64,000 nt of DNA from Prinsepia uniflora. Its lineage: Eukaryota; Streptophyta; Magnoliopsida; Rosales; Rosaceae. The notes beneath the pieces were generated by a model. It made no database searches. It had not been told where the DNA came from and saw nothing but the letters and a program-made list of their open reading frames with translations. The position numbers and the translations under genes were made by a program. Below are positions 11,146 to 23,254 of the stretch, piece by piece; positions within the stretch are counted from its first letter, which is position 1; every line of letters begins with the position of its first letter. The stretch is taken from the NCBI GenBank assembly GCA_032719365.1, contig CM064872.1:70868752-70932751 (forward strand), read 5' to 3'.

Positions 11146-14100
11146 AATACCCCCACACTTAAACTTTGCTAGTCCCTAGCAAATACTAAAATTAACTACG
11201 AATTCAAAACAAGTAACCCTTAACCATTTGTCTCAATATTTCATAATTATAATCATGACATAAAAGATTTTCACTTAAAACATTTAAGCATATGGAATTC
11301 GAGAGTTAATACTTGGTAACAAAATGTTTCAACAAGTAAGATAATGAGTAAATATGGTGAAATGGATCTCTGCATGAATAAGACAAGTATGAATCAACTC
11401 ATAAGGATATGCACTCATAAATTCACTCAATTTGTAAGGGTTTGTGTTTGCACTCAAAATATGTGAGAAAAATGCTCACATAATAGAATTGAAGTACTTT
11501 TGTAAAATCTCAAACAAACACCTCAAGATAAAAACAACACATACTTGCGCAAATGAACCAAAACCATAAGCTTACTCAAGTGATTAACTCAACTAATCAA
11601 AATTTACCATCTTAAGGATCATAAGGTCTTTACGAAGGTTGTAATGGGGCTAAGATTAGAGGCAAGGAAATATAGGACAAGTGGTGCTTAATTCGTTCCA
11701 AGACTCAATAAACTCCCAAAACGTATCATAGCTTCCCAACCTTAGTGCAATGATGTCAATAATCCATCCCTTCAAACATAGGCCTAATTCCATCATGTTG
11801 GGCCTCATAATCATTCTTTGTGTCGGATTTACAATTGTAAGGGACTTAACTCAAACATTACATAACCAAATCTTATTACCTTGATCGAAACTCAAATTTT
11901 TCTTTTTTTTTTCTCTTTTTTTTTCTCTTTTTTTTATTTTTTTTCAATTTTTTTTATATCAAGGTAATAACATGTGTCAAAAATACAATAAAGCTTAAGT
12001 CGGTAAATCCAAATAATTCACATAAAAGTCTTTTCAACATCATCATTTTCTCCTTACACAATCTTTATATCTTCAACCGAGTTCTTGGAACAAGGGTAAA
12101 GGATGTCTAAACTAAACTCAAGTGTTTAGATAATCATGGTGATGAAAGAAAGGCTTAATGTGGGCTCAAAAGGGTTAAAACTAAGGGGGTCGCAACTTGT
12201 GCGCACAAAATAGGGAACATGGATGTTTGAATTTGTGGTGTTAACCCTAATGCCTTAATCATATCCAAAATCAGAGAGTTTATTGACTTAAAAGCTTTGA
12301 AAATCACATTGAATAAGTTCTAGTACTCTAGAGTTCATAAAAAACTATGGCAAGCAGTTATGAGGCATATGTATATCAATTTAAACAAAGAACTTATGAA
12401 TCACTCGTCAAAGATGTATATAAAGTTCTAAAGCTCACATAAGGTTCATATGATTCATACTTATCTTATCATGCTCGTTTATATGCCAATTTACATGCAT
12501 TATCTTCAAGTTATAACACTTAATCACAAAATATTAACAAAAAAAATCAAGTTGTAGTGATCATCTTTATAGCCATAACATATTCATTTCCGTTCATTTA
12601 TATAATTGACAAGTTAAATGGCAACTTAAGACTCATAAAAACACTAAGTTAAAAGATTCAAGAAAACAAATTTTTTTTTTCATTTTTTTCACCTCATTTT
12701 TTTAATATTTTTTTATTATTTTTTTTAATTTTTTTTTGTTTTTTTTCCGTAAGAAATACTTAATAAAACAATTTCAATTGCACAAATAAAAAAAAAGACT
12801 CATAAAAATACTAAGTTAAAACAAAAAGATTCAAGAAAACAATAATTTTTTTTCTTTTTTCTTTTTTTTTCTTTTTTTTTTTGAATTTTATTTTAAAATA
12901 TTAAAAAAAAAACTCAAAATTGTAAACCATTCCCCCACACTTAAATTCTACATTGTCCTCAATGTAGGAAAATACGAAGTAATTAAACATAGAATCAAAG
13001 TAAGGAAGATGATTTACGAAAATAATAGGAAAACATTAAATAAACAAAATAAAAGAGAGTGAAGGGTAGAAGGATAGCAAATCTGTATTGATGACTCCTT
13101 CACATCCCGGGAACACATTGGGTTGCCTCCCAACAAGCGCTTGAAGTTTAACGTCCATCCAGCCTAGACAGAGATGCAAGTTAGTTAGTCAGAGATGTAC
13201 GTTAGTCAAGAATGCAAATTAGATATGCAAATTGAAGTTAAGGATGCAATTTGAGTTAAAGATGTAAGTTAGAGGAAGAGTGCAATGCAAGTTAAACTAC
13301 ATATGCAAGTTAAGTGAAAATGCAAGTTAAATGAAAGATGAAATGCAAGTTAGAATGAAAGATGCAAGTTAGTTACACTAAAGATGCAATTTAATTTTGT
13401 CATCACAAATAATGTAAATTAAGATATAAACAATATTTAAATGTCGGGGGAAGTCAAAGATATATATGGTTCACATAGCTTCAAAGTTTAGATGGAGACT
13501 TATACGTCCGTGCGGCCCAAGTAAATATCTTGGATTAATTCAACTGTTTGGGCAAGTTCAAAAGTGACCAGGTTAGAAAGAATACACATAAGAGGCAGGG
13601 CTAATTTCTTAGACCCAAAACCCGTTATAAGTACCGTCTCTTGTCCTAGACATCACCCTCGAAAATTTCTTACTCCAGAGGAATTAAGATGACTCAAGTG
13701 TTAACAATTACCGTGGGTGAGAGTTAATAGAAGAGTCTTCGCCGATTAAAGATTAAAATTTAAACTTCGAAGCACAAGTGATCTACATATAGCCGAGACT
13801 AATGCATGAATGCAATAACTATTTACAAGTATGTTTTTATGCACAATTTACAAATATAACATGACAATTACATATGAACAATTTATATAAGTATGAACAA
13901 TTTATTTACAAGTATGGTTTCATTAACAAGTAATGATATTTACAAAACAAATTCTCATTAACAAACTAATATATGTATAAGATTTATTTAACCATTGAGA
14001 TTTACACTAACACAAAGTGAAGATAAGAAATTTAAATTTATTATTTTTTAAAATTTATGTTTTTTTCGGAATTTAAAAAAAAATAAATGAAGATTTTTTT

Positions 14101-15205
14101 TTTACGAATTTTATGCTTTTTTTTATTTACAAAACAATATAAAAATAAAAATAAGGAAAAGTGAATAATTACTATAAGCATTTATGAACATTTAAAAAGA
14201 ATGAACATTATGTACAAGTATGAACAAGAATAATATAACAAGTAAGAGAATTATAAACAAACATAAATGAAAGTCTATTATGAATAAGTATGTATGTATA
14301 TTATAAAATATAAAAGTTATGAACAATTTATGAACAAGTATAAAAGGTAACAAGTAACATATATACAACATTTATTTACAAGTATGAATTAACACTAACA
14401 TAAAGCTAAGATAAGATTTTTTTTTTTTTAATTTTTTATTTACTTTGATTTTTTTTTAAAATTTAAATTTAAATTTTATCAAGACATAACCAAATAAATA
14501 ATTACATAAGAATAAAATAAGTGTAATCAAAAAGTTAATGGAATAAAAAGTTAATGAAATAAAGTTAATGGAATAAAAAGTTAGTGAAATAAAAAGTTAA
14601 TGGAATAAAATTAATGGAATAAAAAGTTAATGAAATAAAAAGTTAATGGAATAAAAAGTTAATGGAATAAAAAGTTAATGGAATAAAGTTAATGGAATAA
14701 AAGTTAATGGAATAAAAAGTTAATGGAATAAAAAGTTAGTGGAAAGTTAATGAATAAATTTAAAGTTAAAGGAATAAAGAAAAAGTTTATGGAATAAAAT
14801 TAAAGTTAATGGATTAAAGAAAAAGTTAGAAAGTGTAAAGAAAACATAAAATAAAAGTAAGGAAAAGTGAATATGTACAATATACATTTATGACAAGTAT
14901 CAATTTTAATATGAACAAGTAAAAGTAAAAGTAAACAAATGAAATTAAATTATGAACAAGTATCAATTTTAATATGAACAAATACAAAAAAAAAATTATG
15001 AACATTTATGAACAAGTATAAATTAGAAATTAAGAATAAGTAAAGTATGAGTATTATAAACAAAAATAATAAGAACAATAATAAGATGGATAAATATAAT
15101 ATTAACAAAAGTAAAATTTATAAACAAGTATAATATGCACAATTTATATACATACACTAGCAAATTAAAATGATTTTCAATTTCCCCGGCAACGGCGCCA
15201 AAAAT
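11146..15205 (-). other. AT-rich non-coding interior of the non-autonomous element
   Basis: 11146-13167 corresponds to the 3' UTR of the autonomous relative, including the TTTGCTAG/CTAGCAAA hairpin at 11165-11183 and the TTATTACCTTGAT/ATCAAGGTAATAA hairpin at 11873-11970. The gene-free remainder (13168-15182) has T/A homopolymers and degenerate repeats: GATGCAAGTTA units at 13170-13380 and many GAATAAAAAGTTAAT units at 14530-14760. The primer site and a five-base spacer follow. Confidence 0.85.
15183..15200 (-). other. Primer-binding site (tRNA-Asp) of the non-autonomous element
   Basis: The complement reads TGGCGCCGTTGCCGGGGA, matching 18 nt of the 3' end of plant tRNA-Asp(GUC). It is identical to that of the autonomous element at 33717-33734. 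Confidence 0.92.
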
Positions 15206-16770
15206 TGACTACGCCCAAACTACGCATTAAATTAAACACGTAATTTGAGTATTGTGCAATTTAAACCCTTTTTGTGTAGATGTAGTATTGGTAAATAGGG
15301 ATCGTTCTTAACCGGGGAAATTAGGGAACATTAATAATGTGTTAATGGGAGATGAATAAAAGAATAATGAATTAAAGAATTAAATAATAAAATAATAAAA
15401 TAATAAAAGAATTAAAGAATTAAAGAATAAAGAATAAAAAGGAATCAAAGAATTAAAAGAATAAAAGAATAAAATAATAAAAAGGGATCAAAGAATTAAA
15501 AGAATAAAAGAATAAAAGAATAAAGAATAAAAAGGGGGGTTTTGAAAAGATTTGTAATTTAAGCTAAAGACAACACTAACTAAAAATTAAAATGCAAATG
15601 TTCATGCTAATTAGAACTTACAAACCATAGAGTAGTTTCATAGACAAAACCCACACTTTTACGTAAGTAATTTCGAATTAACAATCACATTAATTCTAAC
15701 ATTTTGCTCATAATAAACCAATCACGAAATCCTACCTTCATCATCTCAAATACTTACATACATCTTTCAATATTATAAATGCATCAACCATTAATGTGCG
15801 TCAAATATCAATATGCTTCAAACATTTACAATATGATTTACCTTAAGTTTATAATTAAATGCGCTGACAGCGATCAACATTTAATCTTTTCAATTCTACT
15901 CTAAGTGCACCGACAGCGGATAAAACACTTAACATCGAATTGAAGTTTAAACACTAAAACATATGAAGTAAAAGAAATTCAAAAAGTAAAACACATGGAG
16001 ATTGCATTCTTACTTACAAATGTTAGAAAGAAAATACCAAGATCAAAGTAAAGAAGAAATGAAAATAACATAAATTAAGAATAAGAATTAAAAGGAAACT
16101 ACTTAATAAGAAAATCTACAAGAAGTTAAAATGGTCCCCAAAAATGTCTCTCAAAAGAGAGAAACAAAAGAACTAAATTAAGAACTAAGAACTAAGAACT
16201 AAGAAAAATGAAAGAAATGGAAGAATGAAACTAATGGGGGACTCTCCAAATACATGAAATGACCTCCCTATTTATAGAGGGAATGCCACAATTGTTTAAT
16301 TAAAAGTACAAAATTAAAATATAAAAATAGCAATAAAATAGTACATGAAGAAGTGATGGAAATGATGAGATTGGGTGGGAAAAGATGCTGATTTTGGGGC
16401 AAATATGCTGATTTTGGGGAAAAGTGGCTGATTTTGGGGAAAAGTTGCTGATTTTGGGGCAAATATGCTGATTTTGGGAACTATTGGGGGGCTGCTGGAT
16501 TTTTGGCTTGGGCTGCTGGATTTCAGCAGGTTCCCACCGAATTTCCTTGCGATTTTCAGTGGTTTCTCATATTTCGTCCATAATTTCTTCGTTATAATTC
16601 CGATCGGGACGATTCTTTCACCAAAATGCTCCAAATTCCAAGCTTTATTTATTTCTACAAAAATATCACAAAATAAATTAATTTGTCTAATTATTTATTA
16701 TTTTAATATTAAAAGTCAAGTATAAAGGGTATAAAATAATATAAAATAACGCTTATTTGAGGACCTATCA
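15206..16770 (-). repeat. 5' LTR of the non-autonomous Athila-like element
   Basis: This is a near-identical copy of 9574-11145. Visible differences include a shorter GAATAAA run, GCGCTGACAG for GCGCCGACAG at 15861-15870 and a few single bases. The minus-strand TATA box is the complement of 16269-16276. Confidence 0.93.
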
Positions 16771-16775
16771 ACAGT

Positions 16776-19700
16776 CGCCAGTCAAAAACTAACACTATAC
16801 TCACCTGTGGTTATACTAACCACCAACTTACTCAACCTGAGTAAACACTATCAACATCTAACTCGATCTGTGTGTAACTGGGCCCATCAGAAATACCATG
16901 ACCCAATGCACATTATCCAATGTCCAGTCCACGACCTCAACTAATCTGATGGTATCAAAACCAATCTGACTACCAACACGCTCACCATCATACCACTGGT
17001 ATAACCTATATACCATCACCAGGCACCACAAGTATTCCCAGTGTCGTACCTCGAACTACGTACAAGGTACGTACATCTATCTACCAATCAGACTACAACC
17101 ACCTAGGTCATAGCCAATCACGTTTAAATTTTGGAGTCCATCTGTCCAATCCAGTACTAGACAGATCCAAAACTTCAACCCATCATCCATTTCCAATTCT
17201 GAATCCGAATCCGCAATTTCATAAGAAATCCCGAATCCAAACTCAGAAATCATATCCATATCCATATCCAAATCCGAATCCGAAATCAATATTCCGTAAG
17301 CTAGCATTTGGAATAACCATTCCGAACCCAAATCCATAAAAGGAAATCCACTGTAAAGCTCCAGAATCAAATCCTGAATCGTCACCCAGAATCCGATTCC
17401 AAAACCCAAATCCAGAAATCCACTTTCAAGTTCCAAAATCAAATCTTGAATCGTCATCCAGAAATTTGATTCCAAAACCCGAAATTTCGTTCTCGTCTAC
17501 CGAGACGCTCTATATCCGAACCTATCGGATATCTGTTCGAACAATTTACATATTACCTTCGATTGAATTCATAGGAAAGCCAATCACAACATCCACACAT
17601 CTAGGCTGACCCAAAATCCGAACTCGTCGGACACCTACTCGTCGGACAACCACTCACCCGAGTAATAAGCCATATGGGATTTACCTTGAAAAGAAGTTCA
17701 TTCCCAACATCCTCAACTCAAACATCCAGGTAAGAGCGATAGACTCTCCACCTATCTGGATCATCAATATCACGATCCAGATCCATAACGATACCCCAAG
17801 TCCTAAACCAATTCCCACATCAAAATAGATCAGTCAGTGACGAGACACGCCGAGACTGTGGGTTCTCACTGATTACCTCGTATCGATCCTTGGCATTCCA
17901 CCTAGAAAAATCAAGGATGATACAAAACAATGACATCAAAATCCGTCCTACGTGAATGCAACCAAAACTTGCTGCACTCACCACGCCATGTAACCTGACA
18001 TCGTCTGCCGCCAAGTAGAGAATGAGGAATCTCAGTCACCTAACTTCGATATACTCACTCCACCTGATGATCCAAGACAAATCACGGGTCCACCAACCAA
18101 TACACGATCGGTGTACTAGTGGCAACCAACAACATCTACATCATCAACATCATCTACCATCATCAATCATGGTAGAATCTGAGAATTCACCCAAAACGAC
18201 TTCGAAATATCCATTACCAATGCGGAAAACCCGCATTCCTCGTGTCACCTCAATCGCAACCTCTCACGATTCTGAAGTTCTAACCAGATTAGACACAACA
18301 TACTCGAACATCAACCATGTGTCCCCTTTTTTGACTATTTACGGACACATGCCCATTTACGACCGTATATGTACCTCTCGACTAGAGAGTCACAACAGAC
18401 CCCTGCTGTGATCTGCAGTCAAATCTCTGCATACCACCATATCTGACCAATCCTGACCAATTCTGACCAACTGGTCGCTAAAACCCGTCACAGATCGAGT
18501 CTGACCAACCGGTCACTAATCCCCCATGATAATACTCGATCCTCACTCCTCAACTACCGCTGGATCCTATCCAGTCCATCACTATTCGTGATCCACTCCC
18601 GAACCACAAATACCGAACATATGCTCATCTCGACGGAGTCACATCCCGACTCATAACTCACCGTCATCGCAATCACCGGCACCAGCACTAGTACCAGTAC
18701 ACCACTATAATCTGTCAGCATCAGCACACAAGCATCCACACTAGCATCAACACTGACACTAGCACACCGTGTGCAAAATTGACAACCCTGGATCTCCTCT
18801 CATACCGAGCGACGACCCCGTACCTCTGCTCGAATAGGAGAAACTCTGCCTCCCTCGTACCCAACAACTCTGGGTACAGTCACCCTGACATCTCATACGA
18901 GAAAAGGAAACGTCCTCTGAACGTCCCCGTCTCATTCTGCGATCGCACTCAGCCGTAACCGAGTCGAATCCAGAATCACTTCTCGTACATATGCGTTACT
19001 CACGCACCTCGTATCATCGTCACGACTGACAAATCCCATCGTCACAATCGTCACGGCAACCTGAGTCTACTCGACCTGATAAGACTCGACTACGTCCATT
19101 GATAGTAGCGTCTGCCACAACCTCGTGCAGACCTAACTACCAGGCATCTCGATATCCAGACTCCACATCCAACAGAATCAACCGCCCGTATAAACTACTC
19201 TGTATCCCAAACCTGGGATTCCATCGACAAGTACCAACCCTGATAACTTGTCCAACCAATCTCTAACCAGTCGTAACTCGACTAAAACAATGTCGTCTAC
19301 CAGGTCATCCATGACCTTAGCTGTACCAACTGTCCATCACAACTAAAGTAGCACGACAACTAACTAAGTTTAACCAGTAAGTACAACCTCGACTGCAGAG
19401 TGCAGTCCCATCACAAGCTGACATGACTAGACCTGACATGACCGACGGTCTTGACTTCGAAAAGTCGTAAAAGTCTAACCACTCGTCAACTCACCTTTTT
19501 GAACCATACATCCTACCTTAGGATTCCACAATCACACCTAGGGTCACTCTGAACTCAACTGCATAAGGCAGTACAATCCACAATTTGATCGACCTCGCGG
19601 TCTTGACATCGTAAAGACATCAATCCAACTAGGATTCCTCGAATCCAGCTACTAACTGCCATAAGCAGTAAATCCATTTAACTTACCAATATCCGATCAA

Positions 19701-20081
19701 TGGATAGTCACAACATCCAACCAGTCATCGGAACCGATCCTACAACATCGTGAAAGACGATCCCAACTAACCGTCACACGATCACAATCTAACGTACGAA
19801 TACGCTCATCCTTCCATAGGGTCCCACACTGTCAACCCTGACAGCACTATGGCAACCCCGAAATCTAGTGCCGAACCAAGACATTCCACGATACAATCCT
19901 ACTAACTATCGTATCGGCATCCCAGCCATCAGGTTGACCACAAACTATAGCCCCTTGAGATATCACATCCTCGACCTGCGTACTACTCCAAGAGCTACAC
20001 GGTTGCTCGAATAGAGACAACCCCGTTCTGATAAGAGCTAACTGAGCTCCGATATGAGCCAGCCTCGCTCTGATACCACGT
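16776..20081 (-). other. Non-coding interior of element B, 5' part, rich in short hairpins
   Basis: No ORF with a recognisable domain is present. The minus strand aligns in blocks with 25871-28500 of A, for example the complement of 17690-17790 with 27390-27590. It contains many short perfect inverted repeats: 17512-17532 (ATATCCGA/TCGGATAT), 17756-17780 (CTGGATC/GATCCAG), 19391-19407 (GACTGCA/TGCAGTC), and GACCAACTGGTC near 18467. The primer site is at 20067-20078, three bases from the 5' LTR. Confidence 0.75.
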
Positions 20082-20409
20082 TGACAAGACCCATCCCAAT
20101 CCCCCTGGGATTAGTGCGGGATGACCCTGCTCCCGTCTGACACGAAGTGTCAGACAAGGGATATTTCCAACCTTTACCCTCCCGGGCTATCAGAGTACGC
20201 CAGGATCCGAAGGAGGTATGTGATATCTCGGTCTCTGCTATAGTCCACATCCGATGTCAACCTGAAGGGCAGTCAAAACATTAAAAGCTGTGAGTGGACA
20301 AAACCAAAGTTTATAAAAACATTTCATATGAAGACATTTGTACCCTTCACTAAAAAGCATGCATGCATTCGAAAACCATTTAACCAAATGGAAACCATAT
20401 GTGGGAACT

Positions 20410-23254
20410 TGTAACGACCCGAACTTTCGTAATTCTTATTTTATTGTAAAATGACCGTTTTGCCCCAAGGGGGGAAAAGTTGACTTTTACCTCGGGAAGT
20501 ATTTAGGACTTTGACACGTGACCGTGACGTAGTTTAGGACGTCACGAGTTCATAGGCAGGTGGCACGTTCAATTCCGACGTTCGAGGAAGAAGTTGTGAC
20601 GTTCGGAAGTCGAGGGGCATTTTGATAATTTGGCCATTTGGGGGCCAAATGTTGACTTTTGACCCGGGAAGTCCAACGGACGAGGGCCAATGACCGTTAC
20701 GTAGGTCTCGTCGATACGAATCCGTAGATAGGCGGCACGCCGAAATCGGACTTACGACGAAAAAGTTATGGTCAAGAACGTAACCGAACTAACCGAGACT
20801 CGGAACTTAAAATAATAATAAAATATTAGAATCTGATTTACTTTAACCCAATCAATCTGGACCCTTGATGAGTGACACATGTCACTCATCTACCTCATCC
20901 ACATCATCCCCAAAAACCAGGATCTGTGTTTGCCATTCCATTAATTAATTAATTTAACTTCCTTAAATCCTCACCCTTCATCCTTAAATCAGATTGAATC
21001 TCAGTCCTTCATTCCATTTTCTCCTTCTGTTCTTAAACCATCAGAGAATCATATTTTCATTTTCATTTCTCTCTAAACCGTGTATCCTCTCACTCTCTGC
21101 ACAAACACACCAGCGATCACACCACCTCTCAGCCTCAACCCACACACCAGACTACCTCTCAGCCACCTCCAGACGACCATCACCACCACCACGGATGGCG
21201 GCGCAACCCGGAAAACCCACAAACCCGAGAAGGAACCCGTGCAGCCCAAACTGTCCAAACCGTCCAAACCATGACTTCTGGGCTCGAACCAACCTAGGGC
21301 TAGGACCGTTGTGACGGCTGGACGACTCAGGACCGGACTGGGCAGCCCACGGCGGCGACACGGCGGCGGTAAGCCCATAAACCCGAGAAGACCGATTTTC
21401 CTTCCCTGTTTCGAAACATCCGTTTTTAACGTTAGAAATGTTTGGCTGCTTTTGAGACATAACCTAGGGGACTAGACGACCATTTCAGACCTAAGTACGC
21501 GGCTGGAAGCTCGACGACTCGACGGAGAAGACGAACCAGAGCCGGCAGCCAGTTCCCCATCGATTTTCAGGTGGTTTCTCGAACTTAAAAACCTGTTTTA
21601 ATCCCACAGAACCATAGAACATGTTTAGACGAGTTTATAGGAACAAATCCCATCGATTTTGGTGGTCGGGTTGATGAGAACTGGTCGGGTCGAACCGTGG
21701 GTCTGCGGTGACCCGATTCTCAGACCCAGTTACTGTAGCTGATGACGGCATCATGCTGACGTCAGCAGTGACGTCATGATGACGTCATCATGTCAGAATA
21801 TTGTCAGACCAGGGACCAATGGGCTGTTGACACGTGTCCTCTGACACTGTCAATGATGACGTCATGCTGACGTCAGCATCACTGTAGCACTGTTGACCAG
21901 AGGGTTGACCGGCGCGTGGGGGGCGCGTGTGAATAGTATTTTGTGTGGGACCAGTGCCATTTTCAAGGTTTCGACGATACGGATCCAATGGCGGTGGTTT
22001 CGTGTCGATCAGAGATCGTTAAGTTGGTCAAATTAGGGTTTAACGCCTTGGGAAGCGTGTTCGGACGGCTTTCCCGGGCCGGTTTCAGTCTAGGGTTTCT
22101 TAGTTGTTTAGTAGGGACTTAAAGTGACCTTTACGTATGCTTTGGACATGACTGGAATTGTACTGTAACCCTTGGACGGGGCTCTACGCTCGGGATTGCA
22201 GCGGGATTGTACTGTGAGTGGGCCTTTGATTTCACTAAACTTCGACATGCATAACTGTTTTACTTTCTACTATATCTATATGTGATTCAAGTAAAAGTAT
22301 CTGTTTATCTTGAGTATGATTTATGGCACGTATTACGATGTTTGGGCATGAGACCCGTCTGGTTGTTTATGAATGGTTTTGAGTCATGTATATGTATAAT
22401 GGATCTCGATATTATCTGTGGTACTGCACTGTATAGATCTACCCTAGGATTCTATCTCCTCCGGATGTAGGTACACCGGAGTGGTCAGGGCGCATTGCCT
22501 GTGAGGAGTCATTCTACGGAGGGACCGGACCGTAGAGTGACTCAGGAGCAGGATTGCTACTATTGGGCGTCTGGGACGTCAGGCATCTAGAATGCCATGC
22601 TCGGACTAGGTTCGGGATTTGGACTCGGGATTGAGACCCTGGGTGGCACGCGTAGCCTTGAGACTGTGACCTTATTGGGCGTTTGGGACGTCGGGCATCT
22701 GGGATGTCAGGGTTGGGATGTATAGTGCAGTGACTAAGATTATATTATGTTGATATTATTCTGCTTATGATTATATGGTTTTGTGGTTTATGATACTAAT
22801 GCATGTCTTTTCGGAAAACGGAGGGGAAAAGCTATATGTTTTCGAAATGGTAAACTACTTTGTAAACCTTGAGTTTCGGCCCACTCACCTTTGTTGTTTT
22901 ACTACCCCTCCAGGTAGTGCTATTGAGGAGGAGGATCCCGAGGAGGAGGAGGAGGAGGATCCCGAGGAGGAAGAGGCACAGGTTTACGTTGCGTACCTGA
23001 ACCCTACTGCTGGGTAGGTTGGCACGTAGTGTGTCTAGAGTCGTGCTCAATAAACTGTATTCGGGAACTATCCCTTGTATGACACCATTTGTATTCGAGT
23101 ATTTGTGTGGCGTGCTATGTATGACTTAACTTTGGTTTTTCTTTATGCATTTCATCTTCAATAAGGGTATTTTTTTGGTATTTTAATGTCGGGTGTCAGA
23201 CGGGAGCAAGGCACGTCCTGGGTGGTCCCAGGGGGATCGGGGCGGGTCCTGTCA
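20410..23254 (+). mobile_element. Solo LTR inserted in 5' LTR of B
   Basis: It runs from TGTAACGACCCG to GGTCCTGTCA, is 2845 bp long, and is flanked by GAACT (20405-20409 and 23255-23259); the empty site is at 6471-6475. It is a different subfamily from the 996-5083 copy. It carries five TGACGTCA palindromes (21757-21875), a TCTACGG/CCGTAGA hairpin near 22514, GTGAGTG at 22214 and acceptor-like CCTCCAG ending at 22913. An acidic GAGGAGGAGG run follows at 22925. The CT-rich stretch at 20990-21160 with small proline-rich ORFs shows no gene structure. Confidence 0.9.
21757..21875. promoter_or_regulatory. Cluster of five TGACGTCA palindromes (bZIP-type sites) in solo LTR
   Basis: Exact TGACGTCA occurs at 21757, 21769, 21780, 21857 and 21868. 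TGACGTCA is a classic ACGT-core bZIP target. The related LTR at 58075 has one exact copy near 59768 and TGATGTCA/TGACATCA variants, as expected from CpG decay. Confidence 0.6.

Larger units (their letters stand above)
9574..16770 (-). mobile_element. Non-autonomous Athila-like LTR retrotransposon lacking gag-pol
   Basis: It is flanked by ACAGT (9569-9573 and 16771-16775). On the minus strand it has a 5' LTR (16770-15206), the tRNA-Asp primer site TGGCGCCGTTGCCGGGGA (complement 15183-15200), a 4.06-kb AT-rich interior without ORFs, the purine tract TTTAAGTGTGGGGGTATT and a 3' LTR (11145-9574). LTRs of 1572 and 1565 bp are nearly identical, so the insertion is recent. About 2 kb next to the 3' LTR (11146-13167) is closely related to the 3' untranslated region of the autonomous element at 40612-42648. 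The polyprotein is missing entirely, not decayed. Confidence 0.93.

Noticed and set aside
9574..16770. 5.6-kb segmental tandem duplication (9574-11145 and 15206-16770)
   Set aside because: The repeats are LTRs: they have TG...CA ends, an adjacent primer site and purine tract, and an ACAGT target duplication.
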